Below are positions 17,269 through 26,260 of a DNA stretch of 64,000 bases, one piece after another. The stretch's first letter is position 1. Each line of letters opens with the position of its first letter. A program made the translations under genes and the position numbers. Source of the stretch: CAG-882 sp050874385 (GTDB lineage Bacteria; Bacillota; Clostridia; Lachnospirales; Lachnospiraceae); the NCBI GenBank assembly GCA_050874385.1, contig JBNMKO010000004.1, positions 16,341 to 80,340 of the forward strand. The letters are read 5' to 3'. The notes under the pieces were generated by a model. That model was not told the DNA's origin and made no database searches. It saw only the letters and a program-made list of their open reading frames with translations.

Positions 17269-17436
17269 ATGTACGTTGTAGGTGATTCTTGTGTTAGCTG
17301 CGGCGCTTGCGCAGCCGGATGCCCTGTAGGCGCAATCTCCGAGGGAAATGAGCATATGGAGATTAACACAGATGTATGTGTACAGTGTGGCGCTTGTGAA
17401 GCAACTTGCCCGGTTGGCGCTATCGCAGAGCAGTAA
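17269..17436 (+). CDS. 2[4Fe-4S] ferredoxin (55 aa)
   Basis: 55 aa. Two CxxCxxCxxxCP motifs (CVSCGACAAGCP and CVQCGACEATCP) give the eight cysteines of a clostridial ferredoxin. A ribosome-binding site, GGGAGG, lies just before the ATG. Such ferredoxins carry low-potential electrons from pyruvate:ferredoxin oxidoreductase or hydrogenase. Co-transcription with pflA suggests it, or its flavodoxin counterpart, reduces the activating enzyme. The gene closes the operon, being followed at once by a terminator. Confidence 0.95.
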   Translation: MYVVGDSCVSCGACAAGCPVGAISEGNEHMEINTDVCVQCGACEATCPVGAIAEQ

Positions 17437-17497
17437 AAAAAACGGAGCCGTATGATATACCCTGACAACAGGTGTATCTCACACAGCTCCGTTTTTT
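17437..17497 (+). terminator. terminator of the pflA-ferredoxin operon
   Basis: AACGGAGC (17441-17448) pairs with GCTCCGTT (17486-17493). Inner bases GTATGATATACC / GGTGTATC extend the stem. TTTTTT follows. Confidence 0.85.
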
Positions 17498-17567
17498 ATA
17501 TATAACTACCCACCCTCATACTTTCACGCCCCGATTGGGCGTTTTTCAATGCTTTTCACATGCTGTG

Positions 17568-18230
17568 TCACTCACTGCCTTTCTTCTTAAACAGCCTGTG
17601 ATGCTTTTTGACCTTTTGACCGCGCTCACGATACGCAGCCGCCTCCTTGTTTCCCTTTTGAACTCCACGAATTGTCTCATCAAGCCTCCTAAAGCGGTCA
17701 TCCTCCGCTTCCTCCCTGACACGCATCATATAGTCCATCTCCTTGATTACCTTGTCACTCACACGCTCCGTCACCATAGCGGAAATGCTCTCCCCCAGCG
17801 CTCCGTTATTCGCAAGCAGCGAGCGGGTGACAATGTCCCCGATAATCTGTTCAAACTGCGCAAGCTTATCCTCGGAGCGTTTCATTTCAAGCTCGTCAGA
17901 TGGCTGCGCGGTAACCTCTGATGTCCCAGCAGCTTCACTGTGTTCCTCCCCATGCACAGCCTGCTGTCCATCATTGTTTTCAGTATGCGTCATAGCCTGT
18001 CCCTGCAGCTCTCCGTCAAGCACAGCTTTCACTGCCTTGAGCTGAAATCCGCTTTCCTTTAGCTCCTTAATCTGCTTGAAAAGCTGAATTTGACTCTCCG
18101 TATAATACCTGTGCCCCATCTCGTTTCTTGGAATATCCAGGTTAAGCTCGTCCTCCCAGTATCTAAGTACATGTGACTCGATTCCGGTTCGTTCCGCCGC
18201 CTCAGATATTATGTACCGTTTTTCCTCCAT
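17568..18230 (-). CDS. MerR-family transcriptional regulator
   Basis: 220 aa from the ATG at 18230 (GGGGAG 10 nt upstream). The N-terminal winged helix is typical: YIISEAAERTGIESHVLRYW, then RYYTESQIQLFKQIKELKESGF. The rest is an acidic linker and a helical, charged C-terminus rich in Lys and Arg, not a known ligand domain. Target and signal are unknown. The gene stands alone; the terminator of dnaB ends about 20 nt before its start codon. Confidence 0.85.
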   Translation of the reverse strand: MEEKRYIISEAAERTGIESHVLRYWEDELNLDIPRNEMGHRYYTESQIQLFKQIKELKESGFQLKAVKAVLDGELQGQAMTHTENNDGQQAVHGEEHSEAAGTSEVTAQPSDELEMKRSEDKLAQFEQIIGDIVTRSLLANNGALGESISAMVTERVSDKVIKEMDYMMRVREEAEDDRFRRLDETIRGVQKGNKEAAAYRERGQKVKKHHRLFKKKGSE

Positions 18231-18249
18231 TAAGAAACAACTCCCCTGC

Positions 18250-18289
18250 AAAAATAAGACCGGATAAAGTTCTCTCCTCTATCCGGTCT
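18250..18289 (-). terminator. terminator after dnaB
   Basis: AGACCGGATA (18257-18266) / TATCCGGTCT (18280-18289), 10-bp perfect stem with a 13-nt loop. On the minus strand it is followed by TATTTTTG. It lies directly in front of the MerR ribosome-binding site. Confidence 0.75.
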
Positions 18290-18343
18290 ATATAGTAACA
18301 CACTATAAATATATTTTTTGTGTAAATCACTCGACAAATTTCG

Positions 18344-19678
18344 CTAACTTCTCTCAAGATTTGCAAAACGCTGTCTGTCACCAATCCATGCAAGCTCAAC
18401 TGTCCCCACAGGGCCGTTTCTCTGCTTTGCTATAATTACCTCGGCAACACCCGGCTTGTCTGTGTCCTTCTTGTAGTATTCGTCCCTGTACAAAAACATC
18501 ACAACGTCGGCATCCTGCTCGATAGCTCCAGACTCTCTAAGGTCTGACAGCATCGGTCTGTGGTCAGGTCTTTGCTCAACCGCTCGGCTCAACTGTGAGA
18601 GCGCAACCACAGGAACGTTAAGTTCCCTCGCAAGTGCTTTCAGCGAACGTGATATCTCGGAAACCTCCTGTTGCCTCGACTCTGACCTCGTGTTGCTCGT
18701 CATAAGCTGGATATAGTCTATTATGATAAGCCCCAAGTCGTCATGCTCTAACTTTATCTTACGACATTTTGAGCGCATATCTGAAATCGAGATACCTGGT
18801 GTGTCATCTATGACAAGCCCTGAATTTCCTATGATTGATGCGCCCTCGACAAGCTTCTCCCACTCTGTCTCCGAGAGATTACCTGTTCTAAGGTTCTGTG
18901 CACTCACGGACGACTCCATGGAAAGAAAACGGTTCACAAGCTGAACCTTTGACATTTCCAGACTGAATATGGCGGTAGTTATATGCTTCTTACAAGCCGC
19001 ATTCGCCGCGAGATTGAGCGCAAACGCAGTCTTACCCATAGAAGGACGCGCAGCAACCAAAATCATATCCGACGGCTGAAGTCCCGCCGTGCGGTAGTCA
19101 AGGTCGGTAAATCCTGTAGGAACACCAGTAACGCTTCCGGTCTGCTTAGATGCCGCCTCAATACGGTTAATCGCCTCCATGACGACATCTTTGATTGGCG
19201 TTATATCCTCCGCGCCTCTCGACTGCAAAAGCTTAAAAAGCTGCTTTTCCGTCTCCTCTAAGATTGAATCCGCACTCATATGTCCGGAATAGCACTCCTC
19301 CATGATTGTCTCGTTGACCTTGATGACCTTGCGAAGAAGAGACTTTTCCTTTACTATTTTGGCGTAATGCTTTGCATTTGCGGACGTGGCAACAGAGTTT
19401 ACCACCTCTCTCATAAAATCAAGGCTGCTGACCTCCGGAGGCACATTCATGGACTTTAGCTGTTCAAGCACTGTCACAAGGTCAACCGGTCTGCCTTCCG
19501 AGTTAATCTGCACCATCGCCTGATATATCATGCGGTACTCACTCTGATAGAAATCATCCGGCACAAGGATATCGGCAACATCAACCATCTTATCCTTGTC
19601 CATAAGAATTGAACCTATAACCGCCTGTTCAGTCTCCGCACTGTTAGGCATAACACGTCTTATTAACGTATCGTCCAC
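18344..19678 (-). CDS. dnaB: replicative DNA helicase DnaB
   Basis: 444 aa, full family length. An N-terminal helical domain (20-150, beginning SAETEQAVIGSILMD) is followed by a RecA-type motor from about 185: Walker A ARPSMGKTAFA near 211-221, Walker B LIIIDYIQLM and the SLKALARELNVPVVALSQLSR stretch. It unwinds DNA at the replication fork as a hexamer. It starts 4 nt after the rplI stop, in the classical gdpP-rplI-dnaB order of Firmicutes. Confidence 0.97.
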   Translation of the reverse strand: MDDTLIRRVMPNSAETEQAVIGSILMDKDKMVDVADILVPDDFYQSEYRMIYQAMVQINSEGRPVDLVTVLEQLKSMNVPPEVSSLDFMREVVNSVATSANAKHYAKIVKEKSLLRKVIKVNETIMEECYSGHMSADSILEETEKQLFKLLQSRGAEDITPIKDVVMEAINRIEAASKQTGSVTGVPTGFTDLDYRTAGLQPSDMILVAARPSMGKTAFALNLAANAACKKHITTAIFSLEMSKVQLVNRFLSMESSVSAQNLRTGNLSETEWEKLVEGASIIGNSGLVIDDTPGISISDMRSKCRKIKLEHDDLGLIIIDYIQLMTSNTRSESRQQEVSEISRSLKALARELNVPVVALSQLSRAVEQRPDHRPMLSDLRESGAIEQDADVVMFLYRDEYYKKDTDKPGVAEVIIAKQRNGPVGTVELAWIGDRQRFANLERS

Positions 19679-19682
19679 TGTA

Positions 19683-20129
19683 CTAACCCTCTACAACTTT
19701 TACAACAAGCTTGGCTATCACATCCTTGTGAAGCTTGCATACAACCTCATAGTTTCCAAGAGCCTTTATGGCATCGTTTAACACCATCTTCTTCTTGTCG
19801 ATATCTATATTGTGCTGTGCTTTTAACTCCTCAGCAATCTCCTTTGTGGACACGGAGCCGAACACTCTTCCGTCCTTTCCGGACTTGAGCTTTACAACCA
19901 CCATCTTGTCCTCAATCTCCTTTGCAAGCTCCTTGGCATTTGCAAGAGCCTGTGCCGCAAGCTTATCCTCGTGAGCCTTCTGAAGCTTTAAATCGTTCAT
20001 GTTCTTTGCATTTACCTCTATTCCAAGCTTCTTAGGAATGATAAAATTGCGGGCATATCCCTCGCTGACATTCACCTTCTGACCCTTTTTTCCAAGTGCC
20101 TTTACATCCTGTAATAAAATAACTTCCAT
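19683..20129 (-). CDS. rplI: 50S ribosomal protein L9
   Basis: 148 aa. The N-terminal 23S-binding domain with the L9 signature (MEVILLQDVKALGKKGQ and GYARNFIIPKKLG), the long connecting helix (residues 45-75) and the C-terminal domain are complete. Its ATG overlaps the gdpP stop by one base (TAATG), which indicates translational coupling. Confidence 0.98.
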   Translation of the reverse strand: MEVILLQDVKALGKKGQKVNVSEGYARNFIIPKKLGIEVNAKNMNDLKLQKAHEDKLAAQALANAKELAKEIEDKMVVVKLKSGKDGRVFGSVSTKEIAEELKAQHNIDIDKKKMVLNDAIKALGNYEVVCKLHKDVIAKLVVKVVEG

Positions 20130-22171
20130 TATATTTCTCCTTCCTCTATCATGCTGTCCAAAGTCTTTTTGACAAGAGCTATCGCCTCGTCAACGCTCAT
20201 GTCCTTTAACTGTGCCCCGGCTATGGTCATGTGGCCGCCTCCGCCGAGCTTCTCCATTATGAGCTGTACATTCACCTCGTCAATCGACCTTGCACTCAGA
20301 TATACTTCATTATTAAAATAAGTAAATACTATTGAAGCCTTGACTCCATTTATATTTAAAAGCTCATTCGCCGCCTGCGCCCCCACAATCGTAGGGCTCT
20401 CAAGATTAGCACTAGGACACACCGCAAGCGCAAAGCTGTCCCTGTAAACCTCCGCATGGCGAACCGCCTCGGCTCTCGCCTTGTACTCGTCCATGTCATC
20501 CCTCAAGAGCTTGCGCACCTTGATAATATCCGCGCCGCTTCGCCGTATAAACGCAGCCGCCTCAAAGGTTCTGACACCCGCCTTGTTGGTGAAATTGTTG
20601 GTATCTACAATGATACCTGCATATATGGCATTTGCCTCCGCCGATTTGAGCTTGACGTTATCGCCTATATACTGCAAAATTTCCGCAACCATCTCACAGG
20701 TCGATGAGGCATACGGCTCTATATATGAGAGCACTGCATGTTCAATAGTGTCACCGCTCTGTCTGTGGTGGTCAAGAACAACTATCGTGCGGCACTTTCC
20801 TATAAGCTCAGGACACTCCGTGTATCCCGGACGGTTTACATCCACAACCACAAGCAGGGTGTTGTCGGAGACATACTGCATCGCCTCACTGTTCTTTATA
20901 AACAAGTCCTCCTCGTACTCGGCTACTCCGGTAAAGGTCTCCACGGTAGGTCTAAGCGACCTGTTGACATCGTTTAAAACAATGTTGGCATGCTTATTTA
21001 GCGCCTTTGATGCCCTGTATATTCCCACAGCAGCGCCTAGAGCATCCGCATCGCTTATCCTGTGACCCATTATAATCACATTGTCCGCAACCTCTATAAG
21101 CTCTCTTAGCGCATGTGCCTTGACTCTCGCCTTAACCCTCGTGTTCTTCTCAACGGTTGTACTCTTTCCGCCAAAGAAGGTCGTCTGCTCGCCCTCCTTA
21201 ACCACCGTCTGGTCGCCGCCGCGCCCAAGCGCAAGGTCAATTGCGGCTCTCGCCATATCGTAATTCTTGTTAAACGTGTCATATCCGGCAGCGATACCGA
21301 TACTCAGCGTAACCGCCATCGCATTTCCTATATCTGTGTTTTTCACATCCTCAAGAATTGAGAACTTGTCCTCCCTGAGCGCCTCGAGATACTTATAATT
21401 AAACACAAGAAGATACTTGTCCTTCTCAAGCTTCTTTACAATACCGTTTCCGTTTGTTATATACTTGCTTATCTTTCTCTCAACCAGACCTGCAAGCAGT
21501 GAACGCCTCAGCTCATCTATGCTCTCAAGAGCCTCATCGTAATTATCTATATATATAAGACCTACAACAACTCTCTCATCGTGCATTCTCTGGAGATACT
21601 CCTTCTCCTCCGTGTCGTCAAAAAGATACAGCGCCATAAGCGCCGGGACATCCTTGGCACTCAAAAGGGAATTGTCCTCCATAAGAGAATTTATCGACAG
21701 TCTCTTAAAATCTGCCCTGTAACTTCGCCCATCATACATGATATCGGCAGAAAATTCCTCGTCATCCGTACTAAAAAGCTGTGGGTCGATATCCTCAAAC
21801 ACTGCCATGATGCTTTTTTTGTATACATTCTCATTATTCAAAACATTTTTAAACTCTTTGTTGAGCCATATTATCTTTCCATTCTCATCTATAAGACCAT
21901 ACGGAACCTTGAAATCCTCCAAGAGCGTCTTTTGAGCCTGTGCGTAATCCGCCGCAAACTCGACCATCGCCTTGGTAAGAAGAGGCTGCCTTCTCAGGAG
22001 AAAAACAAGCGCACACACACCATATATTATGGTAAATGCCACCCCGACAATACCGCATGTTATATTCTGCGTAAACAGAACAATATCAAGTATCAAAAGT
22101 AATATCGCTGAATACAATGGCCACATAATATATATCTTAAACTGACCCTTATATTGAATCTTTTTGTTCAT
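20129..22171 (-). CDS. gdpP: cyclic-di-AMP phosphodiesterase GdpP
   Basis: 680 aa from the ATG at 22171 (GGGAGG 9 nt upstream); a longer frame to 22249 lacks a ribosome-binding site. Order: two membrane segments (about 12-60), a PAS domain, a degenerate GGDEF domain without the GGDEF loop, then DHH (GHRISDADALG and LDHHRQSGD) and DHHA1 (GGGGHMTIAGAQ). GdpP hydrolyses c-di-AMP and so affects potassium and osmotic balance and wall stress. It is the first gene of the gdpP-rplI-dnaB operon. Confidence 0.96.
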   Translation of the reverse strand: MNKKIQYKGQFKIYIMWPLYSAILLLILDIVLFTQNITCGIVGVAFTIIYGVCALVFLLRRQPLLTKAMVEFAADYAQAQKTLLEDFKVPYGLIDENGKIIWLNKEFKNVLNNENVYKKSIMAVFEDIDPQLFSTDDEEFSADIMYDGRSYRADFKRLSINSLMEDNSLLSAKDVPALMALYLFDDTEEKEYLQRMHDERVVVGLIYIDNYDEALESIDELRRSLLAGLVERKISKYITNGNGIVKKLEKDKYLLVFNYKYLEALREDKFSILEDVKNTDIGNAMAVTLSIGIAAGYDTFNKNYDMARAAIDLALGRGGDQTVVKEGEQTTFFGGKSTTVEKNTRVKARVKAHALRELIEVADNVIIMGHRISDADALGAAVGIYRASKALNKHANIVLNDVNRSLRPTVETFTGVAEYEEDLFIKNSEAMQYVSDNTLLVVVDVNRPGYTECPELIGKCRTIVVLDHHRQSGDTIEHAVLSYIEPYASSTCEMVAEILQYIGDNVKLKSAEANAIYAGIIVDTNNFTNKAGVRTFEAAAFIRRSGADIIKVRKLLRDDMDEYKARAEAVRHAEVYRDSFALAVCPSANLESPTIVGAQAANELLNINGVKASIVFTYFNNEVYLSARSIDEVNVQLIMEKLGGGGHMTIAGAQLKDMSVDEAIALVKKTLDSMIEEGEI

Positions 22172-22249
22172 GTGATATATCCTCCCAAAGCAGCAACCGC
22201 TACTTCTACCATTATACCATGAATTATGATGAAAGACAAGACAACACAA

Positions 22250-22275
22250 AGCCGGGAAGACGACTTCCCGGCTGT
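22250..22275 (-). terminator. terminator at the end of the mannan operon
   Basis: AGCCGGGAAG (22250-22259) / CTTCCCGGCT (22264-22273), a perfect 10-bp stem with a 4-nt loop. On the minus strand it runs into TTTGTGTT, a weak U-tract. It lies between the last mannan gene and the gdpP start. Confidence 0.65.
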
Positions 22276-22289
22276 TTTAAGTATCTTAT

Positions 22290-23300
22290 TTAATTCAATG
22301 CTTTCTTTATTCCCTCAAGTACCTTAGGATATTGGCACTTATAGGTATGTCTGTCAAACAATCCGAAGCGTTCCCCTTCTCCCTCGAAAAGTCCGTTGTC
22401 CCACCATATACAATGTATTCCGACCTTTTTTGCCGCGCCAATATAATACTCAACCCACGCCGCCCGGTCATCCTCATTGTCCTTGTTCATCGCGCCAAAC
22501 TCGCCTATTATGACAGGAATACCTTTTCCCGTAAAACGCTTATGCAGTTCTTCCATAAGACTGTCTATCATCATGGTGTCATGCTGCCACTCTGACCTGC
22601 CCTTTGTGTTCAGGGCAAAATCATACGGCTCGTATGCGTGTACTGACACGATAATTCTGTCATCATCGGGAATTGCAATATGCTTAATTCCCTCGGTACA
22701 GTTAGCCGCATAGCCGGGTATCATAAGATACCTTGTCTTGTTAAAACCTGTTCCTGCACGAACCGCGTCCACAAAAGCCGCATTTGTCGCATTTACGACC
22801 TCCCAGCCCTCATCATCGCCGCCGTTCCACTCAAGAGGTGTACCGACCTTTCTAGGCTCATTCTGCCCCTCAAAGATAAGATGCTCATCATATCCTGCAA
22901 ACTCCGCCGCAATCTGGCTCCAGAGCGCCGTCATTATAATACATGCGCGCTCCTCGTTGTCATAGTAAGGATAATTCCAATCCTCATGGTGAAGATTGAG
23001 TATCACATACACACCCCTGCTGTATGCGTAGTCGACAACCTCCTTCACACGGCGCATCCACGCTGCATGTATCGTGTATTCAGGTGCAGCCCCAAAATGC
23101 CCAGTCCATGTAACCGGTATTCTTATAATATTCATCCCGGCAGAAATATAGGCATCAATGAGCTCCTGCGTAATCATCGGATTTCCCCAGCATGTCTCCG
23201 AATTCCCGGTGGCTTCCCCATGCTTAACTCCCTTTTCAAACGCATCAAGCGTGTCACCTATGCTTATTCCCACCCTAATATCTTTTATAATGTCCTGCAT
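22290..23300 (-). CDS. intracellular glycoside hydrolase family 5 enzyme
   Basis: 336 aa with no signal peptide, so cytoplasmic. It is a GH5 barrel: LNLHHEDW, acid/base Glu148 in EGQNEP, HAYEPYDF, and nucleophile Glu267 in IIGEFGA. GH5 includes endoglucanases and beta-mannanases; the position as last gene of the mannan locus suggests trimming of imported beta-1,4-linked manno- or glucomanno-oligosaccharides. It begins 11 nt downstream of the GH130 stop. Confidence 0.87.
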   Translation of the reverse strand: MQDIIKDIRVGISIGDTLDAFEKGVKHGEATGNSETCWGNPMITQELIDAYISAGMNIIRIPVTWTGHFGAAPEYTIHAAWMRRVKEVVDYAYSRGVYVILNLHHEDWNYPYYDNEERACIIMTALWSQIAAEFAGYDEHLIFEGQNEPRKVGTPLEWNGGDDEGWEVVNATNAAFVDAVRAGTGFNKTRYLMIPGYAANCTEGIKHIAIPDDDRIIVSVHAYEPYDFALNTKGRSEWQHDTMMIDSLMEELHKRFTGKGIPVIIGEFGAMNKDNEDDRAAWVEYYIGAAKKVGIHCIWWDNGLFEGEGERFGLFDRHTYKCQYPKVLEGIKKALN

Positions 23301-23311
23301 ATTCCACCGAC

Positions 23312-24334
23312 CTATCTCTTCCCAATCTCCGTATCAGTTGTGTTCACGACGCTGTGCTCCTTGATATATCCCACAACCTCATCGAGAGTCGTGAACGCAA
23401 GTCCGACATAGCTGTCGGCGCATCCATAGTAGATTGCAATCTTTCCAGACGCTGAGTCGTGAATTGTGGCACATGGGAATGTTACATTTGGAACAAATCC
23501 TCTCTCCTCATACCACTGCTCAGGTGTTAAAAGGAAATTCTCACAGCGGTATAAAACCTTTGAAGGATTGTCTATGTCTAATATTGCTCCTCCGATGGAG
23601 TAAACATATCCGTTGCATGTTCCGCTCACACCATGGTAGAACAACAGCCACCCTTCCGTCGTCTCAATAGGTGCTGCACCTCCTCCAATCTTTAAGGACT
23701 CCCACCACTCGTTTCCGCGGCTCATGACATGTCTGTGCTTTCCCCAATATACGAGGTCAGGGCTCTCACTCACAAAAATATCTCCAAACGGTGTGTGTCC
23801 GGAGTCAGACGGACGTGAGAGAAGCACAAAATTGCCGTTAATCTTTCTAGGGAATAAAACCGCATTCCTGTTAAAAGGAAGGAACGGATTTTCAAGTCTT
23901 GTGAAGGTCTTGAAATCCTTTGTCTTAGCCATTCCGATGGCTGCCCCGTAGAAATCCTGACACCAGATTATGTAGTATGTGTCCTCGACCTTTACAAGTC
24001 TTGGGTCATACGCATATATAGGCATGAAATCGTTGCCGTCCTCATCCTTGAAAGGAATCTTGTCCTTGTCAAAATTCCAGTGGATACCGTCATCACTTCT
24101 TCCAAGATATATATAAGGGATGCCGTTTGTCTGCTCTCCTCTGAAAACCCCGATAAACTTTCCCTCATACGGCATTACCGCACTGTTAAATATTCTCGCA
24201 ACATTCTCAAGTGGGTTGCGGTCTATAATAGGGTTCTCGGAATATCTCCAAACAGGAGCTCCCTTGTGACCCTCCGGCTTATCCTGCCATGGCACATTAG
24301 GTACCGCTGGCGCAATCATTTTAAGTTCTGACAT
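23312..24334 (-). CDS. GH130 beta-mannoside phosphorylase
   Basis: 340 aa, no signal peptide. The five-bladed GH130 propeller motifs are present: general acid Asp110 in YAYDPRL, RLENPFLPFNRNAVLFP, WWESLKIGGGAAPIET and the GWLLFYHG strand. GH130 enzymes phosphorolyse beta-mannosides at the non-reducing end to mannose 1-phosphate. Length and motifs suggest the mannooligosaccharide phosphorylase type rather than 4-O-beta-mannosyl-glucose phosphorylase, but the subfamily needs an alignment. GGGAGG lies before the ATG. Confidence 0.9.
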   Translation of the reverse strand: MSELKMIAPAVPNVPWQDKPEGHKGAPVWRYSENPIIDRNPLENVARIFNSAVMPYEGKFIGVFRGEQTNGIPYIYLGRSDDGIHWNFDKDKIPFKDEDGNDFMPIYAYDPRLVKVEDTYYIIWCQDFYGAAIGMAKTKDFKTFTRLENPFLPFNRNAVLFPRKINGNFVLLSRPSDSGHTPFGDIFVSESPDLVYWGKHRHVMSRGNEWWESLKIGGGAAPIETTEGWLLFYHGVSGTCNGYVYSIGGAILDIDNPSKVLYRCENFLLTPEQWYEERGFVPNVTFPCATIHDSASGKIAIYYGCADSYVGLAFTTLDEVVGYIKEHSVVNTTDTEIGKR

Positions 24335-24421
24335 ACATACCTCCCGACACTGTACGCATAAATATGCCGCATATACAAATGCAATATATACCGGATTGCT
24401 TTAGCATACTGTCTAATAATT

Positions 24422-25465
24422 TTATTTTGTTGTTGCAGGGCTTGTCCCAGGACACTGTGCCACAGAGTCGCGGACAATCATTTTTCCGCTTATGACCTTG
24501 CGCCCTCCTAAGTTTTCCTCGCCCTTTAAAAGCCTGATTATTATTTCCACTGCATTTTTTGTCATCTCTTCTATATTGACCTCGATGGTTGTAAGCTTCG
24601 GCAAATTGTAGTCAAACTCAGCCGAATAATTGTCAAATCCAACCACCGATATATCCTGCGGCACGCGGTAGCCCTTGCTTATAAGAAGCCTCATAAGCAG
24701 ATTGGCTGTGCTGTCACAGTTGCACACAAACGCCGTCGGCATCTGTTTTGGAAGCCTGATATCTATAAAATATCCCTCCTCATTGCGGTCAGGTATTATA
24801 TAGTCATCCGGCATGGTGAGCTGATGGATTATAAGCGAACGATAATATCCAAGATATCTGTCCAATATGCTCGCTGTTGCGTCAATGCTCCCGACATAGG
24901 CAATTTTTCTATGTCCCATGCTCACCAGATAATTGGTTAACATATATGTGCCATATACATTGTCATTTATGACACTCGGCACTTCCATAGTCCTGTCATA
25001 GAAATCAAGATACACTATCGGCAGCTTAGTCTCCCTCAATACCTTTAGATAGTTCGACTTCATCTGCCCAAGAACGATAATCCCATCCACTTTCTTCTCC
25101 GTAACGATATCAGGCATTGTGCGCTCTGCAAGCATCTTCGCTGTTATTGCCTCCATAATCACGGAATAATGGAACTGTGACATCTGCTTGTTGATGCTGT
25201 TGTACATCTTCATATAGAAAGGAAATACCGTTGTGGAGTTGTCTACATAATGCTCCTCGACAATAACTCCGATGTTATAGCTGCGCCCGCGGCGGAAGCC
25301 ATCTCCTATTCCGGTATATTTATAGCCCATCTCCTCCGCTGTGGATTTTATCACCGCGCGAAGCTCGGCACCCACACCTTCCTTGTCAGTGAGTGCCTTT
25401 GAGACTGTCACCGTGCTTACGCCGACTTTTTTTGCAATATCTCTCATCGTCACATTCTTTGCCAT
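24422..25465 (-). CDS. LacI-family transcriptional repressor
   Basis: 347 aa. The N-terminal helix-turn-helix is canonical: VTMRDIAKKVGVSTVTVSKAL with a hinge helix. The periplasmic-binding-like effector domain follows (VDGIIVLGQMKSNYLK, MGHRKIAYVG, ISVVGFDNYSAEFDYNLPKLTTIEVN). It lies inside the mannan locus and is the obvious candidate to bind palindromes in the control region at 43.6-43.9 kb, with a manno-oligosaccharide as inducer (inference). Confidence 0.92.
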   Translation of the reverse strand: MAKNVTMRDIAKKVGVSTVTVSKALTDKEGVGAELRAVIKSTAEEMGYKYTGIGDGFRRGRSYNIGVIVEEHYVDNSTTVFPFYMKMYNSINKQMSQFHYSVIMEAITAKMLAERTMPDIVTEKKVDGIIVLGQMKSNYLKVLRETKLPIVYLDFYDRTMEVPSVINDNVYGTYMLTNYLVSMGHRKIAYVGSIDATASILDRYLGYYRSLIIHQLTMPDDYIIPDRNEEGYFIDIRLPKQMPTAFVCNCDSTANLLMRLLISKGYRVPQDISVVGFDNYSAEFDYNLPKLTTIEVNIEEMTKNAVEIIIRLLKGEENLGGRKVISGKMIVRDSVAQCPGTSPATTK

Positions 25466-25480
25466 AAACCACCATTCCCA

Positions 25481-26125
25481 TCAGTTATAGTACCAAATAT
25501 CGCTTTGTGTGCCCTCACTCTCCGGGCGGCGCATATACTTTTTCATGACATGCTCTGCCGGAAAGGTCATTCCGAAAAATACAAGCCCCGGCAGTATCAA
25601 AACCGCCCATGGCATAAGATACACAAGAACTGCCGCCACAACGCACATAAGCACAAGTGCCGCCGTTATGTGCAGATGCTTGAAACAGATTACAAATGCC
25701 ATGCTAAAGAGCTTTCCGCTGCCAAGCTCGAATCTCGACAATAATATATAGGTATAAAGCATCAATCCAAGTAACACAAAGCCAAACACAATGTACACGC
25801 ATCTTAAATAAAATGAAATCTCCGAGGCGCTGTCCTTAAAATATGTATAGTTGAATATCAACAGTACAAAAAATATCAGATAAACTATATTAAAGCCTAT
25901 CGACGAGCGAAAATTCTGCTTAAATGAACGAAAGAACTCCTTCGATACATATCCATTATGATGCCTTATAACCTTAGCCGCCGTATAGTACGCCGCACAT
26001 GTGGCTGTACCCATCGTGACAATCGGCAATGAGCACAATAGCCAAAGTACGCTAAGGAAAATAATGTCCCCGACCTTGTTCATAAATCTGCCATACGCAG
26101 AGTCTATACCAAAAATTGATGCCAT
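25481..26125 (-). CDS. DUF624 (YesL-like) membrane protein
   Basis: 214 aa from the ATG at 26125; an in-frame GTG at 26185 has no good ribosome-binding site. Five or six hydrophobic segments and the motif GRFMNKVGDIIFLSVLWLLCSLPIVTMG near the N-terminus define DUF624. Members accompany sugar ABC transporters in Firmicutes; their task is not established. A second paralogue is at 41201-41932. It ends 15 nt before the LacI gene. Confidence 0.85.
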   Translation of the reverse strand: MASIFGIDSAYGRFMNKVGDIIFLSVLWLLCSLPIVTMGTATCAAYYTAAKVIRHHNGYVSKEFFRSFKQNFRSSIGFNIVYLIFFVLLIFNYTYFKDSASEISFYLRCVYIVFGFVLLGLMLYTYILLSRFELGSGKLFSMAFVICFKHLHITAALVLMCVVAAVLVYLMPWAVLILPGLVFFGMTFPAEHVMKKYMRRPESEGTQSDIWYYN

Positions 26126-26190
26126 GACCTCTACACCATCCTTGCTTTTTTCTGAAAGGAGAGCCGCAAATGGCAGCCCTCCCACCAGAT

Positions 26191-26219
26191 ATTTTAATAG
26201 AGGCGTGAGTTTTAAACAA
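26191..26219 (-). promoter_or_regulatory. possible internal promoter before DUF624-LacI-GH130-GH5
   Basis: Minus strand TTGTTT (26219-26214), 17-nt spacer, TAAAAT (26196-26191), in the 135-nt AT-rich gap after the solute-binding protein gene, the widest gap in the locus. It could give the regulator and cytoplasmic enzymes a basal supply. Confidence 0.3.
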
Positions 26220-26260
26220 TTAAAATTTAATTAACTTTTGCCTTTTTTTGCCACTTGACA

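Noticed and set aside
22680..23411. A 243-codon plus-strand frame over GH5 and GH130
   Set aside because: Spans two well-supported opposite-strand genes and their gap; basic, Cys/His-rich shadow translation.
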